This document shows positions 53,769-63,445 of a stretch of 64,000 nt of DNA, piece after piece. The position numbers and the translations under genes are program-made. Every line of letters begins with the position of its first letter. Within the stretch, counting starts at the first letter, position 1. This DNA is from Salinisphaera sp. T31B1 (lineage in GTDB: Bacteria; Pseudomonadota; Gammaproteobacteria; Nevskiales; Salinisphaeraceae). Location of the stretch: contig NZ_APNH01000004.1 of assembly GCF_040361275.1 (NCBI RefSeq), positions 403,986 to 467,985 of the forward strand, written 5' to 3'. Below the pieces are notes generated by a model that made no database searches, was not told where the DNA came from, and saw nothing but the letters and a program-made list of their open reading frames with translations.

Positions 53769-56700
53769 CCCGCACGACAAGCCCGGCGCCGCTGCGAGGC
53801 GGCCGAGCCGCCTCGTGCGTCCGGCGGCGCTGGTGATCATCACTATCGTACTCGGGGTCGCACTCATCCTGCTGTTTCCGGCCCGTCAGTTCATATCGCT
53901 GACCCATTCCGACGAAGGCCTCAACGACCCGGGCGGAATATCCATCCCGTACCTGCAGGCGCTGCTCAAGGCCAACCCGGACGATCGGGCGCTGCGCCTG
54001 AACCTCGCCGAACGCCAGCTCGAGGCCGGTCAGGTCACCGCCGCCAACCAGACACTCGACGCGCTGCCGCCAGAAGATGATGCCGATATCCGCTGGCTGC
54101 GCCTGGAAGCGGCCTGGCAGGCGTTCAACGCGGCCCCGGCCGACAGCGCCGAGCGGGCCGCACGCCGGACACAGCTCGAAGCCCGTATGCGTGCCGCCGA
54201 CCCGGCGGGCGAGGCAAGCGACACGGAAGAGGAAGAAGAGGAGGAGGAAGCCGGCGAACGCAGCGCGATATCCAACGATCGTCTGCAAAGCCTGGCCGAG
54301 CGTTGGCTTGCGCTGGGCGAGCCGGCACGTGCGGCGGCGGACTATGAACGCCTGGCCGCGCAGGATGCGCCGAACACCTACGACTGGCACGCGCTCGCGG
54401 CCCGCTGGTGGCTAGCCGCCGGCCGCCCGCTGGCCAGCGCACGCAGTTGGCGGCGCGCGTTCGAAATCGCCGACACACCGCCGCGTCGCCGTGACGCTGC
54501 GCTGGCCGCCCTCGGCGCCGCCCGGCAGGCACCGGGCGAGCGCGGCCTCGACCTTGCCCGCGAAATGGTCGATGCGTTCGGCAACGATCCAATGTTTCTC
54601 GATATCGGCATCGACATGGCGCTGGCGAACGATCAGCTGGCACTGGCCGAGCGATGGTCGGCGGCATACGTAGGCCTGCGACCGGATGACCCGAAGGCGC
54701 TGGAGCGCGACACTCGTATCGCGCTGGCGATGAATCGGATTGACGATGCGCTGGCCGGTTTGACCGAACTCGTCCAGCGCCATCCGGATGACGTATCGCT
54801 GCGTGCCCAGCTGGCCGAGGTGCAGGTCTGGGCCGGGCGGCCGGAGGCGGCGCTGGCAAACTACGAGCGTCTGGCCGTCGACGGCGCGTCCGATGTCTAC
54901 GACAACCGCGTGATCGAGCTGGCGGGCGCCCTTCACGACAGCGCCGCGGTACTGCGGGCGCTGGATCGCATCCGCGGCCGTCACCCCTTGAATGCGACTC
55001 AGCGTAGCCAGCTGGTCGATATTCTCGACGCCGAGGGCGACCCCGATCGCGCGATTGCCGTGATCCGGCAATGGATCGACCACGGCCCGGCCGATCGTGC
55101 GTTGTGGGTGCGTATGGCCACGCTCCAGGAGCAGACCGGCGACCTGGACGGGGCGCTGACGAGCTGGCAGCGTCTGGGCACGCGCTTTGGCGTGGATGTC
55201 ACCGGCGTACTGGCCCGCAGCCGGCTGCTGACCAAGCTCTGGCGTATAGACGATGCATTTGCGGTGCTGCGCGATCTGCCCGATCCGCCGGCCCGGCCGC
55301 GCAGCGACGAAGCGCTGTATTACTGGAGCCGGCTGGGGGATCTGGCCTGGATGCTCGAGGATAAAGTGGTCGCGCGCGATTCCTATGCCACGCTGCTGCG
55401 CGCCGAGCGTCTCGACGCCAACGGCGCGCTGCGCCTGGCACAGAGTGCGGTCGATACCGGGGCATTCGACCAGGCCATGGCGGCAACCCGGAGCGACTGG
55501 CGCGAACATCGCCATGCCGAGATGGTGACGCTGATGCTGGGGCTGGCCCAGCGCGCGCGGCGCCCGCAGGCCAGTCGTGAGCTGCTGGGCCTGGCCGAAG
55601 CCCAGCCTGAACTGTTTGCCGACTCGGTGGACTACTGGCGCCTCTACGGCGACTACTACTTCAATACGCACGATCTCGATCGTGCACGCAGCGGCTACCT
55701 GAAGGCGCTGGCCCTGGCGCCGGGCGACCCGGTCAACCGCTCGGCGCTGCTGTACACGCTTGCCGAATCAGGCCGTACCGACGAGCTGGCCGGCTATGTG
55801 CGCCGCTGGCGTGCCGCCGCTTCGAGCGACCCGGGGCAGTGGCAGGCATTCGCCATGGCCTACAGCCAGCTGGGCCAGGCCCGCGCGGCCTTGCCGTGGT
55901 ACGACCGCGCGATCCGCCGCGACCCGGACAACTATCTTCTGGCACTCGACTATGCCGATGCGCTGACCGCCGGGCGGCGCTTCGAGTCGGCTCGGCGTAT
56001 GCGCGAATACGCGGTAAGGGAGCTGCGGCCGCGCCTCATGGCGGATCTGAACCGGCAGGGCGTGCTGGATACACAGCAGCGTCGGGAGGATGTGCGCATC
56101 CTCGGTGTGCAGGCAGCCATGCTTGGCCCGGATGCCAACCGAGGCTGGTTGCGTCTGGCGCTGGGTGGGCGGCGTGGCGCCGGCCTGGACGCCGCGGATA
56201 TCGAAATGCTGCTCGGCTATTACCTGGCACAGGAACAGCCGGCTTACAGCCGTTACTGGCTGCTGCGCGCGCAGCGCCGGCGGGTGGCCACCGAAGACTG
56301 GCAGCGTATGGCGGTGGCGCTACAGAACGACGATCAAGTCGAGATAGACACTATTCTGCGCGAACTCGGCCCGAGCGGCGGCACGGTGGGCATATCGGAT
56401 CGGATCAGCGCCCTGCGCCAGCTGGATCTGCGCGCCCGCGCGCTTACCCTGGCGCTGGATCACGAGCGTCCGAACGCGCCGTATGCCGCCGGTGTGGACG
56501 TCGTGCCACGTTATGCCGCCGAGCTGTATCAGCAGATGCCGCAGTACTACGGAAGCCAGTTGTCGATCCGGCGTATCAGCGATCTGGACATCACCGGCGA
56601 GCGTCTGTTCTTCCGGTTGTCCGGTGAGCGGCTCAGCGCGCGGGTCGATATCGGCGCCCGCCAGCTCACCGACCGCGGTATCGATGTCGATCTCAACGGC

Positions 56701-57477
56701 CTGAGCGATGAGCGTTTCGCCGATCTCGAACTCAACTGGCGCGAGCGACGTGGTGTCACCACGGTACGCGTGGGCACGGTGACAACCGACGCCTGGGATA
56801 CCGTCAGCCTGGGTGCGCGTCAGACATGGCGGCTGACCGATCACGTGACCGGCGAGGCTTTCGTCGACTACAACCGGCCGGCCGACGAAACCGGCCAGCT
56901 GCGCGTGCTGGGCGTGCGCGACGAGATCGGTGCCACGCTGGACTGGACGCTCAATGGGCGGGACAGCGCATCGTTGACTGCGACCTACCAGCGGTTTCAC
57001 TCGCGCAATGGGCGCGATCCGCTGGCCGACGGCTACCAGATCGAAGCCGCCGTGGCGCATTCGCTGATGGTCGGCCCCACGCATCAATTCCAGATCCGCA
57101 GTTTTGCGACGACTGAACAGAACCAGCTGGAAAACGCGTTGCCGGCCTCGGTCGCCGACCGGCTGCCCGACGGAGCCGGCATCGAGGATGTCGTGCCCGA
57201 GCGCTATAGCTTCGTCGGCGCCGGGGTGACGTTTGCGCGGGGGATTCCGGGCGAATCCTACCCACTGGTGGCGTCGCCGCGATATCGCATCGACCTCGAC
57301 GGCGGCTATGTGCTGCCCGACGGCCAGTTCGGGGTCAGTACGAATTTCGCGGTCGGCAGCCGGGTGCTCGGCTCGGACGAACTGAGCTTCGCGCTCGGTA
57401 TCGACCAGACCGGCAGCGATACCCGCCAGAACAGCTATACGGCCATGGTCACCTATCAGTATTTCCTGGGTCGCTGA
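53761..57477 (+). CDS. pelB: PelB, TPR and outer-membrane beta-barrel exporter
   Basis: A 1238-residue PelB (1193 in P. aeruginosa). GTG 53761 is chosen because it overlaps the pelA stop and gives a membrane anchor at residues 23-39 (LVIITIVLGVALILLF). A long array of TPR-like helices spans roughly residues 60-870, and the C-terminal part, from SQLSIRRISDLDITGERLF onward, alternates like a beta barrel ending in aromatic YQYFLGR. An acidic insert with eight consecutive Glu lies at residues 156-163. PelB guides Pel through the periplasm and, with PelC, across the outer membrane. Confidence 0.94.
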   Translation: MANPHDKPGAAARRPSRLVRPAALVIITIVLGVALILLFPARQFISLTHSDEGLNDPGGISIPYLQALLKANPDDRALRLNLAERQLEAGQVTAANQTLDALPPEDDADIRWLRLEAAWQAFNAAPADSAERAARRTQLEARMRAADPAGEASDTEEEEEEEEAGERSAISNDRLQSLAERWLALGEPARAAADYERLAAQDAPNTYDWHALAARWWLAAGRPLASARSWRRAFEIADTPPRRRDAALAALGAARQAPGERGLDLAREMVDAFGNDPMFLDIGIDMALANDQLALAERWSAAYVGLRPDDPKALERDTRIALAMNRIDDALAGLTELVQRHPDDVSLRAQLAEVQVWAGRPEAALANYERLAVDGASDVYDNRVIELAGALHDSAAVLRALDRIRGRHPLNATQRSQLVDILDAEGDPDRAIAVIRQWIDHGPADRALWVRMATLQEQTGDLDGALTSWQRLGTRFGVDVTGVLARSRLLTKLWRIDDAFAVLRDLPDPPARPRSDEALYYWSRLGDLAWMLEDKVVARDSYATLLRAERLDANGALRLAQSAVDTGAFDQAMAATRSDWREHRHAEMVTLMLGLAQRARRPQASRELLGLAEAQPELFADSVDYWRLYGDYYFNTHDLDRARSGYLKALALAPGDPVNRSALLYTLAESGRTDELAGYVRRWRAAASSDPGQWQAFAMAYSQLGQARAALPWYDRAIRRDPDNYLLALDYADALTAGRRFESARRMREYAVRELRPRLMADLNRQGVLDTQQRREDVRILGVQAAMLGPDANRGWLRLALGGRRGAGLDAADIEMLLGYYLAQEQPAYSRYWLLRAQRRRVATEDWQRMAVALQNDDQVEIDTILRELGPSGGTVGISDRISALRQLDLRARALTLALDHERPNAPYAAGVDVVPRYAAELYQQMPQYYGSQLSIRRISDLDITGERLFFRLSGERLSARVDIGARQLTDRGIDVDLNGLSDERFADLELNWRERRGVTTVRVGTVTTDAWDTVSLGARQTWRLTDHVTGEAFVDYNRPADETGQLRVLGVRDEIGATLDWTLNGRDSASLTATYQRFHSRNGRDPLADGYQIEAAVAHSLMVGPTHQFQIRSFATTEQNQLENALPASVADRLPDGAGIEDVVPERYSFVGAGVTFARGIPGESYPLVASPRYRIDLDGGYVLPDGQFGVSTNFAVGSRVLGSDELSFALGIDQTGSDTRQNSYTAMVTYQYFLGR

Positions 57478-57541
57478 TGCGTGCCCGTTATCCACGACAC
57501 ACCTACGTTGGCCTGGTCACAGGCAGGGAGAACCCATCGTC

Positions 57542-58072
57542 ATGAAACCCATCACCCGTATCGTTTCCTTCTGTGTGCTGGCGGCCTGGCTGGCCGGCTG
57601 TGCCGTGACCGATGTCCATCGCGAGGAGCGACTGTCCGCATCCGCGCGCTGGGCGCAGCTGCCGATCGCCAACTATGCCGAGACGCCCCAGGCCGGTGAA
57701 CGGGCGGCGGCCATTCTTTCTACGCTTTTGCACCAGCGCGGTATCGACCAGCTCACCGCGGCGCCCGCGACGCAGCCCGCCGGTGGCTTGCCGCAGTTCG
57801 ACGACGCCGCCGATCTGGCGGACGCACTCAACTGGGCCCGCGGCCAGGGCTTCCAATACGGGGTGACCGGCTCGGTCGAGGAATGGCAGTACAAGACCGG
57901 CCTGGACGGCGAGCCGGCGGTCGGCCTGAGCCTGCGCGTAATCGATATCCAGACCGGTCGGACGCTTTGGAGCGCATCCGGCGCGAAGGCCGGGTGGGGC
58001 TACAGCACGCTCAGCGGCACGGCCCAGAAACTCATGAGCACGCTGGTCGCGGATCTGCCATTACAGCCTTAA
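57542..58072 (+). CDS. pelC: PelC outer-membrane lipoprotein
   Basis: A 176-residue lipoprotein (172 in P. aeruginosa). The lipobox is WLAGC at about residue 20. The mature domain has SARWAQLPIANYAETPQAGERAAAILSTLL and a GYGTGSVEEWQYKTGL-like segment (FQYGVTGSVEEWQYK), followed by LSLRVIDIQTGRTLWSASGAKAGWGYSTLSGTAQ. PelC forms a dodecameric ring that funnels Pel to PelB. It begins 64 bases after pelB. Identity rests on order, length and motifs. Confidence 0.92.
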   Translation: MKPITRIVSFCVLAAWLAGCAVTDVHREERLSASARWAQLPIANYAETPQAGERAAAILSTLLHQRGIDQLTAAPATQPAGGLPQFDDAADLADALNWARGQGFQYGVTGSVEEWQYKTGLDGEPAVGLSLRVIDIQTGRTLWSASGAKAGWGYSTLSGTAQKLMSTLVADLPLQP

Positions 58073-58139
58073 CCGCGGCGGCGACGAAGCGGCCGGCCCG
58101 CACCGGTCATCTGGTTTCATTGCATCACGAGCGTTGTTC

Positions 58140-59507
58140 ATGATCACGCAGATAGAAGAAGTCCATTACGAGGCGCCGCCGCTGTGGGTGTGCGTGCTCG
58201 AAAGCGCGGTCATCACCGCTGTCGTGCCCGCGCTCGGCTGGTTGCTCCATGCCGAGGATCCTCTGTTCTATGACAGCCAGTTCTCGTGGCTGGTCGTCGC
58301 ACCGCTGCTGGTCGGCCTGCGTTACGGGTTTTTCTACGGGTTTGCGAGTGCGCTTGCGACCGTAGCCTACATGGCGCTCGCGCCCCGCATGGGCTGGGCG
58401 GCTCAGCCGCTTGGGCTGCAGTATGCGATCGGGCTCGTCCTGGCTGGCATGGTCGCCGGCGAGTTCACCGACATCTGGCGGCGCCGTTTCACGCAGATGA
58501 AGATCATCAACGACTACCAGTCGATACGCCTGACCGAATTCGTACGCAACTACCATGTGCTGCGGGTCTCGCATGATCAGCTCGCCGAGCGTCTGGCGGC
58601 CAATCCGCACAATCTGCGCGACGCTCTGCTGGCGCTGGCGGAACGGTTTCATCACTCCGATGCGGGTGAGGACCTGCTCAAACAACGTTCCCAGGATTTG
58701 CTGGGGTTTCTGGCCGTGGAAGGGCGGCTGGAGCAATGTGCGCTGTTCGCGGTCGACGAGCGCCGCCGAATCGGGCGCCAGCCGATGGATTTTTTGGGCG
58801 GACAGCCCGCGCAGCCGAACGTCGCCGACCATCCGATGGTACGGGCCTGTCTGGAACAGGGCCGTATGATCAGCCTCAAGTCCGAGATGGCCGAGATCAA
58901 CCTGCAGCAGGAAAGCCACCCGCTGCTGGCCGTGATTCCGTTGATCGATGTCAACGACCGCATCTGGGCGATCGTGACGGTCACGGAAATGCCGTTCGTC
59001 GAATTCGAACGCGGCAATCTGCATCTGCTGGCCGTGCTTGGCGGCAATCTTGGCGATATTCTGGCCGAGGCCTATCACCGTCAGCCCAGCGATCAGCAGC
59101 TGGCTCGCTACCAGTTCGAGCAGCGCTTGCGGCAATGGTCCCAGTACGGCGCCCGGTATCGGCTCAGCTCGCTGCTCATGGCCTACGAAATTCCCGGACG
59201 CGTACGCGGCATCAGCAACGAAGCGCTCTGCGAACTCGTCTACGAACAGCTGCGCGCACTCGACTATGCGTGGACGACCGACCTCGACCAGGGAACCCAG
59301 ATCATCTACGTGCTGATGCCGCTCACCCCCGAACGCGGCGCGAGCGCCTATCGGGAACGCATGTCACGGCTGCTCAATGAGCGTTTCGGTGTGGAGGTGG
59401 CCAGCAGCGGGCTGGTGTTCCATCAACGTCATGTCAACGGTAGCCAGTCAGCGTCTGCTCTGCTCACCGATATCCGTCGTCAGGCCGAGAGCCATGCGGG
59501 CGCTTAG
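58140..59507 (+). CDS. pelD: PelD, c-di-GMP receptor of the Pel synthase complex
   Basis: A 455-residue inner-membrane protein, the same length as P. aeruginosa PelD. ATG 58140 is preferred over TTG 58134. Four transmembrane segments lie within residues 15-110, then a short coiled region, a GAF domain (about 155-310) and a degenerate GGDEF domain. The inhibitory-site motif RxxD is present as RALD at residues 372-375, close to R367 and D370 of the Pseudomonas protein, and no active GG(D/E)EF motif is seen. It should bind c-di-GMP and activate PelF. It overlaps pelE by 14 bases. Confidence 0.94.
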   Translation: MITQIEEVHYEAPPLWVCVLESAVITAVVPALGWLLHAEDPLFYDSQFSWLVVAPLLVGLRYGFFYGFASALATVAYMALAPRMGWAAQPLGLQYAIGLVLAGMVAGEFTDIWRRRFTQMKIINDYQSIRLTEFVRNYHVLRVSHDQLAERLAANPHNLRDALLALAERFHHSDAGEDLLKQRSQDLLGFLAVEGRLEQCALFAVDERRRIGRQPMDFLGGQPAQPNVADHPMVRACLEQGRMISLKSEMAEINLQQESHPLLAVIPLIDVNDRIWAIVTVTEMPFVEFERGNLHLLAVLGGNLGDILAEAYHRQPSDQQLARYQFEQRLRQWSQYGARYRLSSLLMAYEIPGRVRGISNEALCELVYEQLRALDYAWTTDLDQGTQIIYVLMPLTPERGASAYRERMSRLLNERFGVEVASSGLVFHQRHVNGSQSASALLTDIRRQAESHAGA

Positions 59508-60483
59508 CCTCCTGGCACCCATCGGGCTGTGCCTGGAGGTGCTGGCCGCCACCGGCTGGCTGTTCGCCTGGCCGGTCCGCCTGTCGCCCGGGCTCGCGCT
59601 GGCGTTGCACGGGCTGGCAGTCGCCGTGCTGGTCGCGGGCGTCCATGCCGCCTTGCCGGCCGTATATCGGGCCCCCCGCGGCGGGGCGCTGTTGTTTGCC
59701 GCGACCAGCGCGCTGTTCGTTCCGGTACTCGGTGCCTTCGGGCTGGTTGTGAGCCTGCTGCCCGGGCTCTATTTCGCGTATCGCGAGCCCGCCAGGATAT
59801 GGGACACGCTCGATATTCCCGACCTGCCGTTCCAGCCCGTGGACGTGAACCCGGACGATGTCTTCATGCGAGACGGGCTGTCGGCCGTACTCATGCATTT
59901 CGACGACCGCAATCGCCGGCAGCAGGCGATCATGGCCTGTCGTCATCTGCCGCGGCGTGATGCGGTGCCGATCCTGCGGTCGGCGCTGGGCGATGCGGCC
60001 GACGAAGTACGACTACTGGCTTATGCGATGATCAACTCCATCGAGCGGGACCTGGAACGCCAGCTCAACGTCGTACGCGATACCATCATCGCCAGCGGCG
60101 ACCAGGACGGCGAACTGCACGCCGAGCGCGCCCAGCTGTTCTGGGAGTTTTCCTACCTACAACTCGCACGCGGCAGTGTGGAAACGCTCATGCTGCAGAA
60201 GGCGCTCGAGGCGATGGATATCGCGATCGCGCGTCAGCCGACCGCCCAGCGCTGGCTGCTGCGGGCGCGCGTGTGTCTGGCCTTGCGGCGCTACGACGAC
60301 GCCGAGCAGGCGCTGGAATCCGCCGAAGCCCGCGGGCTCGAGATCGACGACTCTGCGCCTCGCTGGGCGGAGCTGGCTTTTCGTCGCGGCCGCTTCGGCG
60401 ACGTCGCGCCGGCGCTGGAACGCATGAGTGCGCGTGCCGGCAATAACCCGGTGATGCGGCCGGTCATGGAGTACTGGCTATGA
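59494..60483 (+). CDS. pelE: PelE, inner-membrane TPR protein
   Basis: A 329-residue protein, the same length as PelE of P. aeruginosa. Two to three hydrophobic segments occupy residues 1-95, followed by a cytoplasmic helical repeat region (LERQLNVVRDTIIASGD, QRWLLRARVCLALRRYDDAEQALESAEARGL) typical of TPRs. PelE forms part of the PelDEG inner-membrane complex. The start lies 14 bases inside pelD and the stop overlaps pelF as ATGA, so translation is tightly coupled. Confidence 0.92.
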   Translation: MRALSLLAPIGLCLEVLAATGWLFAWPVRLSPGLALALHGLAVAVLVAGVHAALPAVYRAPRGGALLFAATSALFVPVLGAFGLVVSLLPGLYFAYREPARIWDTLDIPDLPFQPVDVNPDDVFMRDGLSAVLMHFDDRNRRQQAIMACRHLPRRDAVPILRSALGDAADEVRLLAYAMINSIERDLERQLNVVRDTIIASGDQDGELHAERAQLFWEFSYLQLARGSVETLMLQKALEAMDIAIARQPTAQRWLLRARVCLALRRYDDAEQALESAEARGLEIDDSAPRWAELAFRRGRFGDVAPALERMSARAGNNPVMRPVMEYWL

Positions 60484-62060
60484 GCAGATGGCCCACGATG
60501 ACCCCGGCCGATCCGCCGGCCGATGTCACCCTGCTGCTGGAAGGCACGTTCCCGATGGTCCGTGGCGGGGTGGCCGGTTGGGTCAACCAGCTGATAAAGG
60601 GCCTGCCGGACAAGCGGTTCGCGCTGGTGTTTCTCGGCGGCAGCGCCGATGCCTACGACGGTATTCTCTATGATCGGCCCGAGAACGTCGTACATCTGGA
60701 ATGTCATTATCTGATGGACGCGGGCGAGGGCATCGACGAGCCGCGCGCGATCGAGGGTAACCGGGCGGCGTTTACTGCAAGCGATGCACTGCACCGGTAT
60801 TTTCGTGCCCCCGATGCGCAGGAGGCGGGCCATCGGCTATGCGAGATCGCGCAGCTGCTGGGCCGTACGGACGGTTTGTCGCACGAGGATTTCCTCTACA
60901 GCCGGCAAGCCTGGGACCAGATCGTCGACTACTACCGGACCTACTGCACGGACCCGTCGTTCGTGGATTACTTCTGGTCGGTGCGCAACATGCACTCGCC
61001 TTTGTTCCTGCTCGCGCGGATTGCGCGTGGGTTGCCCCGCACCCGCTGTCTGCACGCGATTTCCACCGGCTATGCGGGGTTTCTCGGCGCGCTGGCCCAC
61101 CATATGCACGGGCTGCCGTTCGTGGTGACCGAGCACGGTATCTATACCAAGGAACGCCAGATCGACCTGACCGAAGCTGATTGGATCAAGACCTACGACG
61201 ACGTGCTCACCCACGGTTTCCAGCGGGACGTGAGCTATATACGCCGGCTGTGGATCCGGTTTTTCGACGGCATTGGCCGGCTGACCTATTCGGCGGCCAA
61301 CCCCATCACCACGTTGTATGAAGGCAACCGCGAGCGTCAGATCATGGACGGCGCCGCCGCCGAGCGCACCCGCGTGATCCCCAACGGGATCCGTATCGAG
61401 CGTTTTCGCCCGCTCCGCGAACAGACGTTCGCCAATCGTGCACCGATCGTGGCGCTCATCGGCCGCGTGACGCCTATCAAGGAGATCAAGACCTTCGTAC
61501 GCGCCATGCGTATCGTGGCCAGCCAGCTGCCGGGCGCTCAGGGCTGGATCGTCGGCCCGGAAACCGAAGATCCGGAGTATGCGCAGGAGTGTCGGGACCT
61601 GGCCGACCAGCTCGATCTGAACGGCACGGTGAAGTTCATGGGCTTCCAGAAAACCGAAGAGGTGATGGCCCGGATTCGTCTGGCGACGCTGACCTCGATC
61701 AGCGAAGCCCAGCCGCTGGTCGCGCTCGAGGCGATGGCTGCCGGCGTGCCGGTGGTCTGTACCGACGTGGGCTCCTGCTATGAGCTGGTACACGGCCATG
61801 CCCGAACGCAAGCCAATACGGCCGCTAGCGAACCGGACACGGCGCATGCCGCGGGGCGGATCGTGCCCATCGCCGACGCGGGAGCGACCGCCGAGGCGAT
61901 GCTCGCGCTGCTGGAGGATCGGCCGTGTTGGGAGGCCGCGCGGGCCGTGGGTATCGAGCGCGTCGAACGCCAGTATTCGGAGCAGCTCATGCTCGATCGC
62001 TATGCGCAGCTCTACGACGAGACGATGGTCCGTGCGGCCGCAGGGGGCACAGGGGGCTAA
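60480..62060 (+). CDS. pelF: PelF, Pel polysaccharide glycosyltransferase
   Basis: A 526-residue cytosolic GT4 enzyme that polymerises Pel from UDP-GalNAc. It has the N-terminal LLLEGTFPMVRGGVAGWVNQLI, VVTEHGIYTKERQIDL and donor-domain NGIRIERFRPL, VALIGRVTPIKEIKTFVRAM and SISEAQPLVALEAMAAGVPVVCTDVGSCYELV motifs, the latter containing the EX7E pair. It is about 20 residues longer than the P. aeruginosa protein because of an Ala/Thr-rich insert (around residues 440-458). pelG starts two bases after its stop. Confidence 0.95.
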   Translation: MSRWPTMTPADPPADVTLLLEGTFPMVRGGVAGWVNQLIKGLPDKRFALVFLGGSADAYDGILYDRPENVVHLECHYLMDAGEGIDEPRAIEGNRAAFTASDALHRYFRAPDAQEAGHRLCEIAQLLGRTDGLSHEDFLYSRQAWDQIVDYYRTYCTDPSFVDYFWSVRNMHSPLFLLARIARGLPRTRCLHAISTGYAGFLGALAHHMHGLPFVVTEHGIYTKERQIDLTEADWIKTYDDVLTHGFQRDVSYIRRLWIRFFDGIGRLTYSAANPITTLYEGNRERQIMDGAAAERTRVIPNGIRIERFRPLREQTFANRAPIVALIGRVTPIKEIKTFVRAMRIVASQLPGAQGWIVGPETEDPEYAQECRDLADQLDLNGTVKFMGFQKTEEVMARIRLATLTSISEAQPLVALEAMAAGVPVVCTDVGSCYELVHGHARTQANTAASEPDTAHAAGRIVPIADAGATAEAMLALLEDRPCWEAARAVGIERVERQYSEQLMLDRYAQLYDETMVRAAAGGTGG

Positions 62061-62062
62061 CC

Positions 62063-63445
62063 ATGGCAGGTATCGGTTTCGAGCTGCGCAAGCTGCTGCG
62101 CAAGGACAGTTACTTCGGGCTGCTTCGTGCCTACGGCTACGCCGGAATCATCAGCTCCGGGCCTTGGGTGCTGTCGATCCTGGTGATCATGGCGCTCGGG
62201 TTTCTCTCCCTCGGCCTGTTGCCGGATCAATCGCGTCATGTGACCCAGTTTCTGGTGTCGGTGACTTATATCGTGGCGGCATCGCTGATCGTATCCGGCA
62301 TGGCCCAGCTGGTGTTCACCCGCTATGTCGCTGACCGGCTGTTCGAGCAAAAGCCTGAAGCGATCCTGCCGAATCTGGTCGGCCTGTTGACTGGCATGAA
62401 CCTGATTGCGGCGACGTTGGGGCTCACCGTGCTCGTCACGCTGTTCGGCGGCACGTCGTTGCTCTATCGGGTGGAGATGTTCGCCGGCTTCGTGCTGCTG
62501 ACCAATATCTGGTGTATCACGGTGTTCATCACCGGCATGAAGGCCTACCGTCAGGTGCTCTGGGCGTTCGCGTTCGGCTACGGGGTGACGTTCGCGCTGG
62601 GCATGGCGCTGCGCGACTACGACCTTGAAGGGCTGCTTGGCGGTTTCGTGGTCGGGCAGGGGGTTCTGTTCTATACGCTGGTGTTTCTGGTGGTGCGCTA
62701 CTACCCGAGCGATCGCATGTTTGCACTCGACCTTCGTCGTGCAGAGCAGACCCACCGGTCGCTGATCTTCACCGGCGTGTTCTACAACCTCGGCCTCTGG
62801 GCCGACAAGTTCCTGTTCTGGTACAACCCGGCCACCTCGGAACACGTGATCGGGCCGCTGCGCGCCTCACCGATCTACGACTTCCCGATCTTTCTGGCGT
62901 ATTTGTCGATCGTGCCGGGCATGGCCGTGTTTCTCATTCGTATGGAAACCGACTTCGCTGAACGTTACGACGCGTTCTACAGCGCCGTGCGCGGTGGCGA
63001 CACGCTCACGCATATCGAACAACGGCTCGACCGCATGGTGGATACCGTCCGGCAGGGCGTCTACGACATCTTCAAGATCCAGGGCATTACGATCGTGTCG
63101 TTGCTGCTCGTCGGCCCGGCGCTGATCGAATGGCTGGGTTTTTCGCCGTATTACGTGCCGCTGTTCAATATCGATATCGTCGCCGTGGGCATGCAGGTGT
63201 TGTTCATGGCGATTCTCAACGTACTGTTCTATCTCGACAAGCTGAAACTGGCGCTCATGTTGTGCCTGTTGTTCTTCGGCTCGAACCTGCTGCTGACCGC
63301 GCTCAGCCAGTATCTCGGTGCCATCTTCTACGGCTACGGTTTCGCAGGATCGTTGATGCTCTCGTCGCTGGTCGGCCTGGCCGTGCTCGATCGTGAATTT
63401 CAGCAGTTGACCTATCAGACGTTCATGCTGCAACGGCCGGGGTGA
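62063..63445 (+). CDS. pelG: PelG, inner-membrane transporter of the Pel complex
   Basis: A 460-residue polytopic protein (456 in P. aeruginosa) of the MOP flippase superfamily with about twelve membrane segments. The start MAGIGFELRKLLRKDSYFGLLRAYGYAGIISSGPWVLSI is diagnostic of PelG. Other typical stretches are GVFYNLGLWADKFLFWYNP and SPIYDFPIFLAYLSIVPGMAVFLIRMETDF. It is thought to move the growing polymer across the inner membrane with PelD and PelE. It ends the operon; I see no clear terminator after it. Confidence 0.95.
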   Translation: MAGIGFELRKLLRKDSYFGLLRAYGYAGIISSGPWVLSILVIMALGFLSLGLLPDQSRHVTQFLVSVTYIVAASLIVSGMAQLVFTRYVADRLFEQKPEAILPNLVGLLTGMNLIAATLGLTVLVTLFGGTSLLYRVEMFAGFVLLTNIWCITVFITGMKAYRQVLWAFAFGYGVTFALGMALRDYDLEGLLGGFVVGQGVLFYTLVFLVVRYYPSDRMFALDLRRAEQTHRSLIFTGVFYNLGLWADKFLFWYNPATSEHVIGPLRASPIYDFPIFLAYLSIVPGMAVFLIRMETDFAERYDAFYSAVRGGDTLTHIEQRLDRMVDTVRQGVYDIFKIQGITIVSLLLVGPALIEWLGFSPYYVPLFNIDIVAVGMQVLFMAILNVLFYLDKLKLALMLCLLFFGSNLLLTALSQYLGAIFYGYGFAGSLMLSSLVGLAVLDREFQQLTYQTFMLQRPG

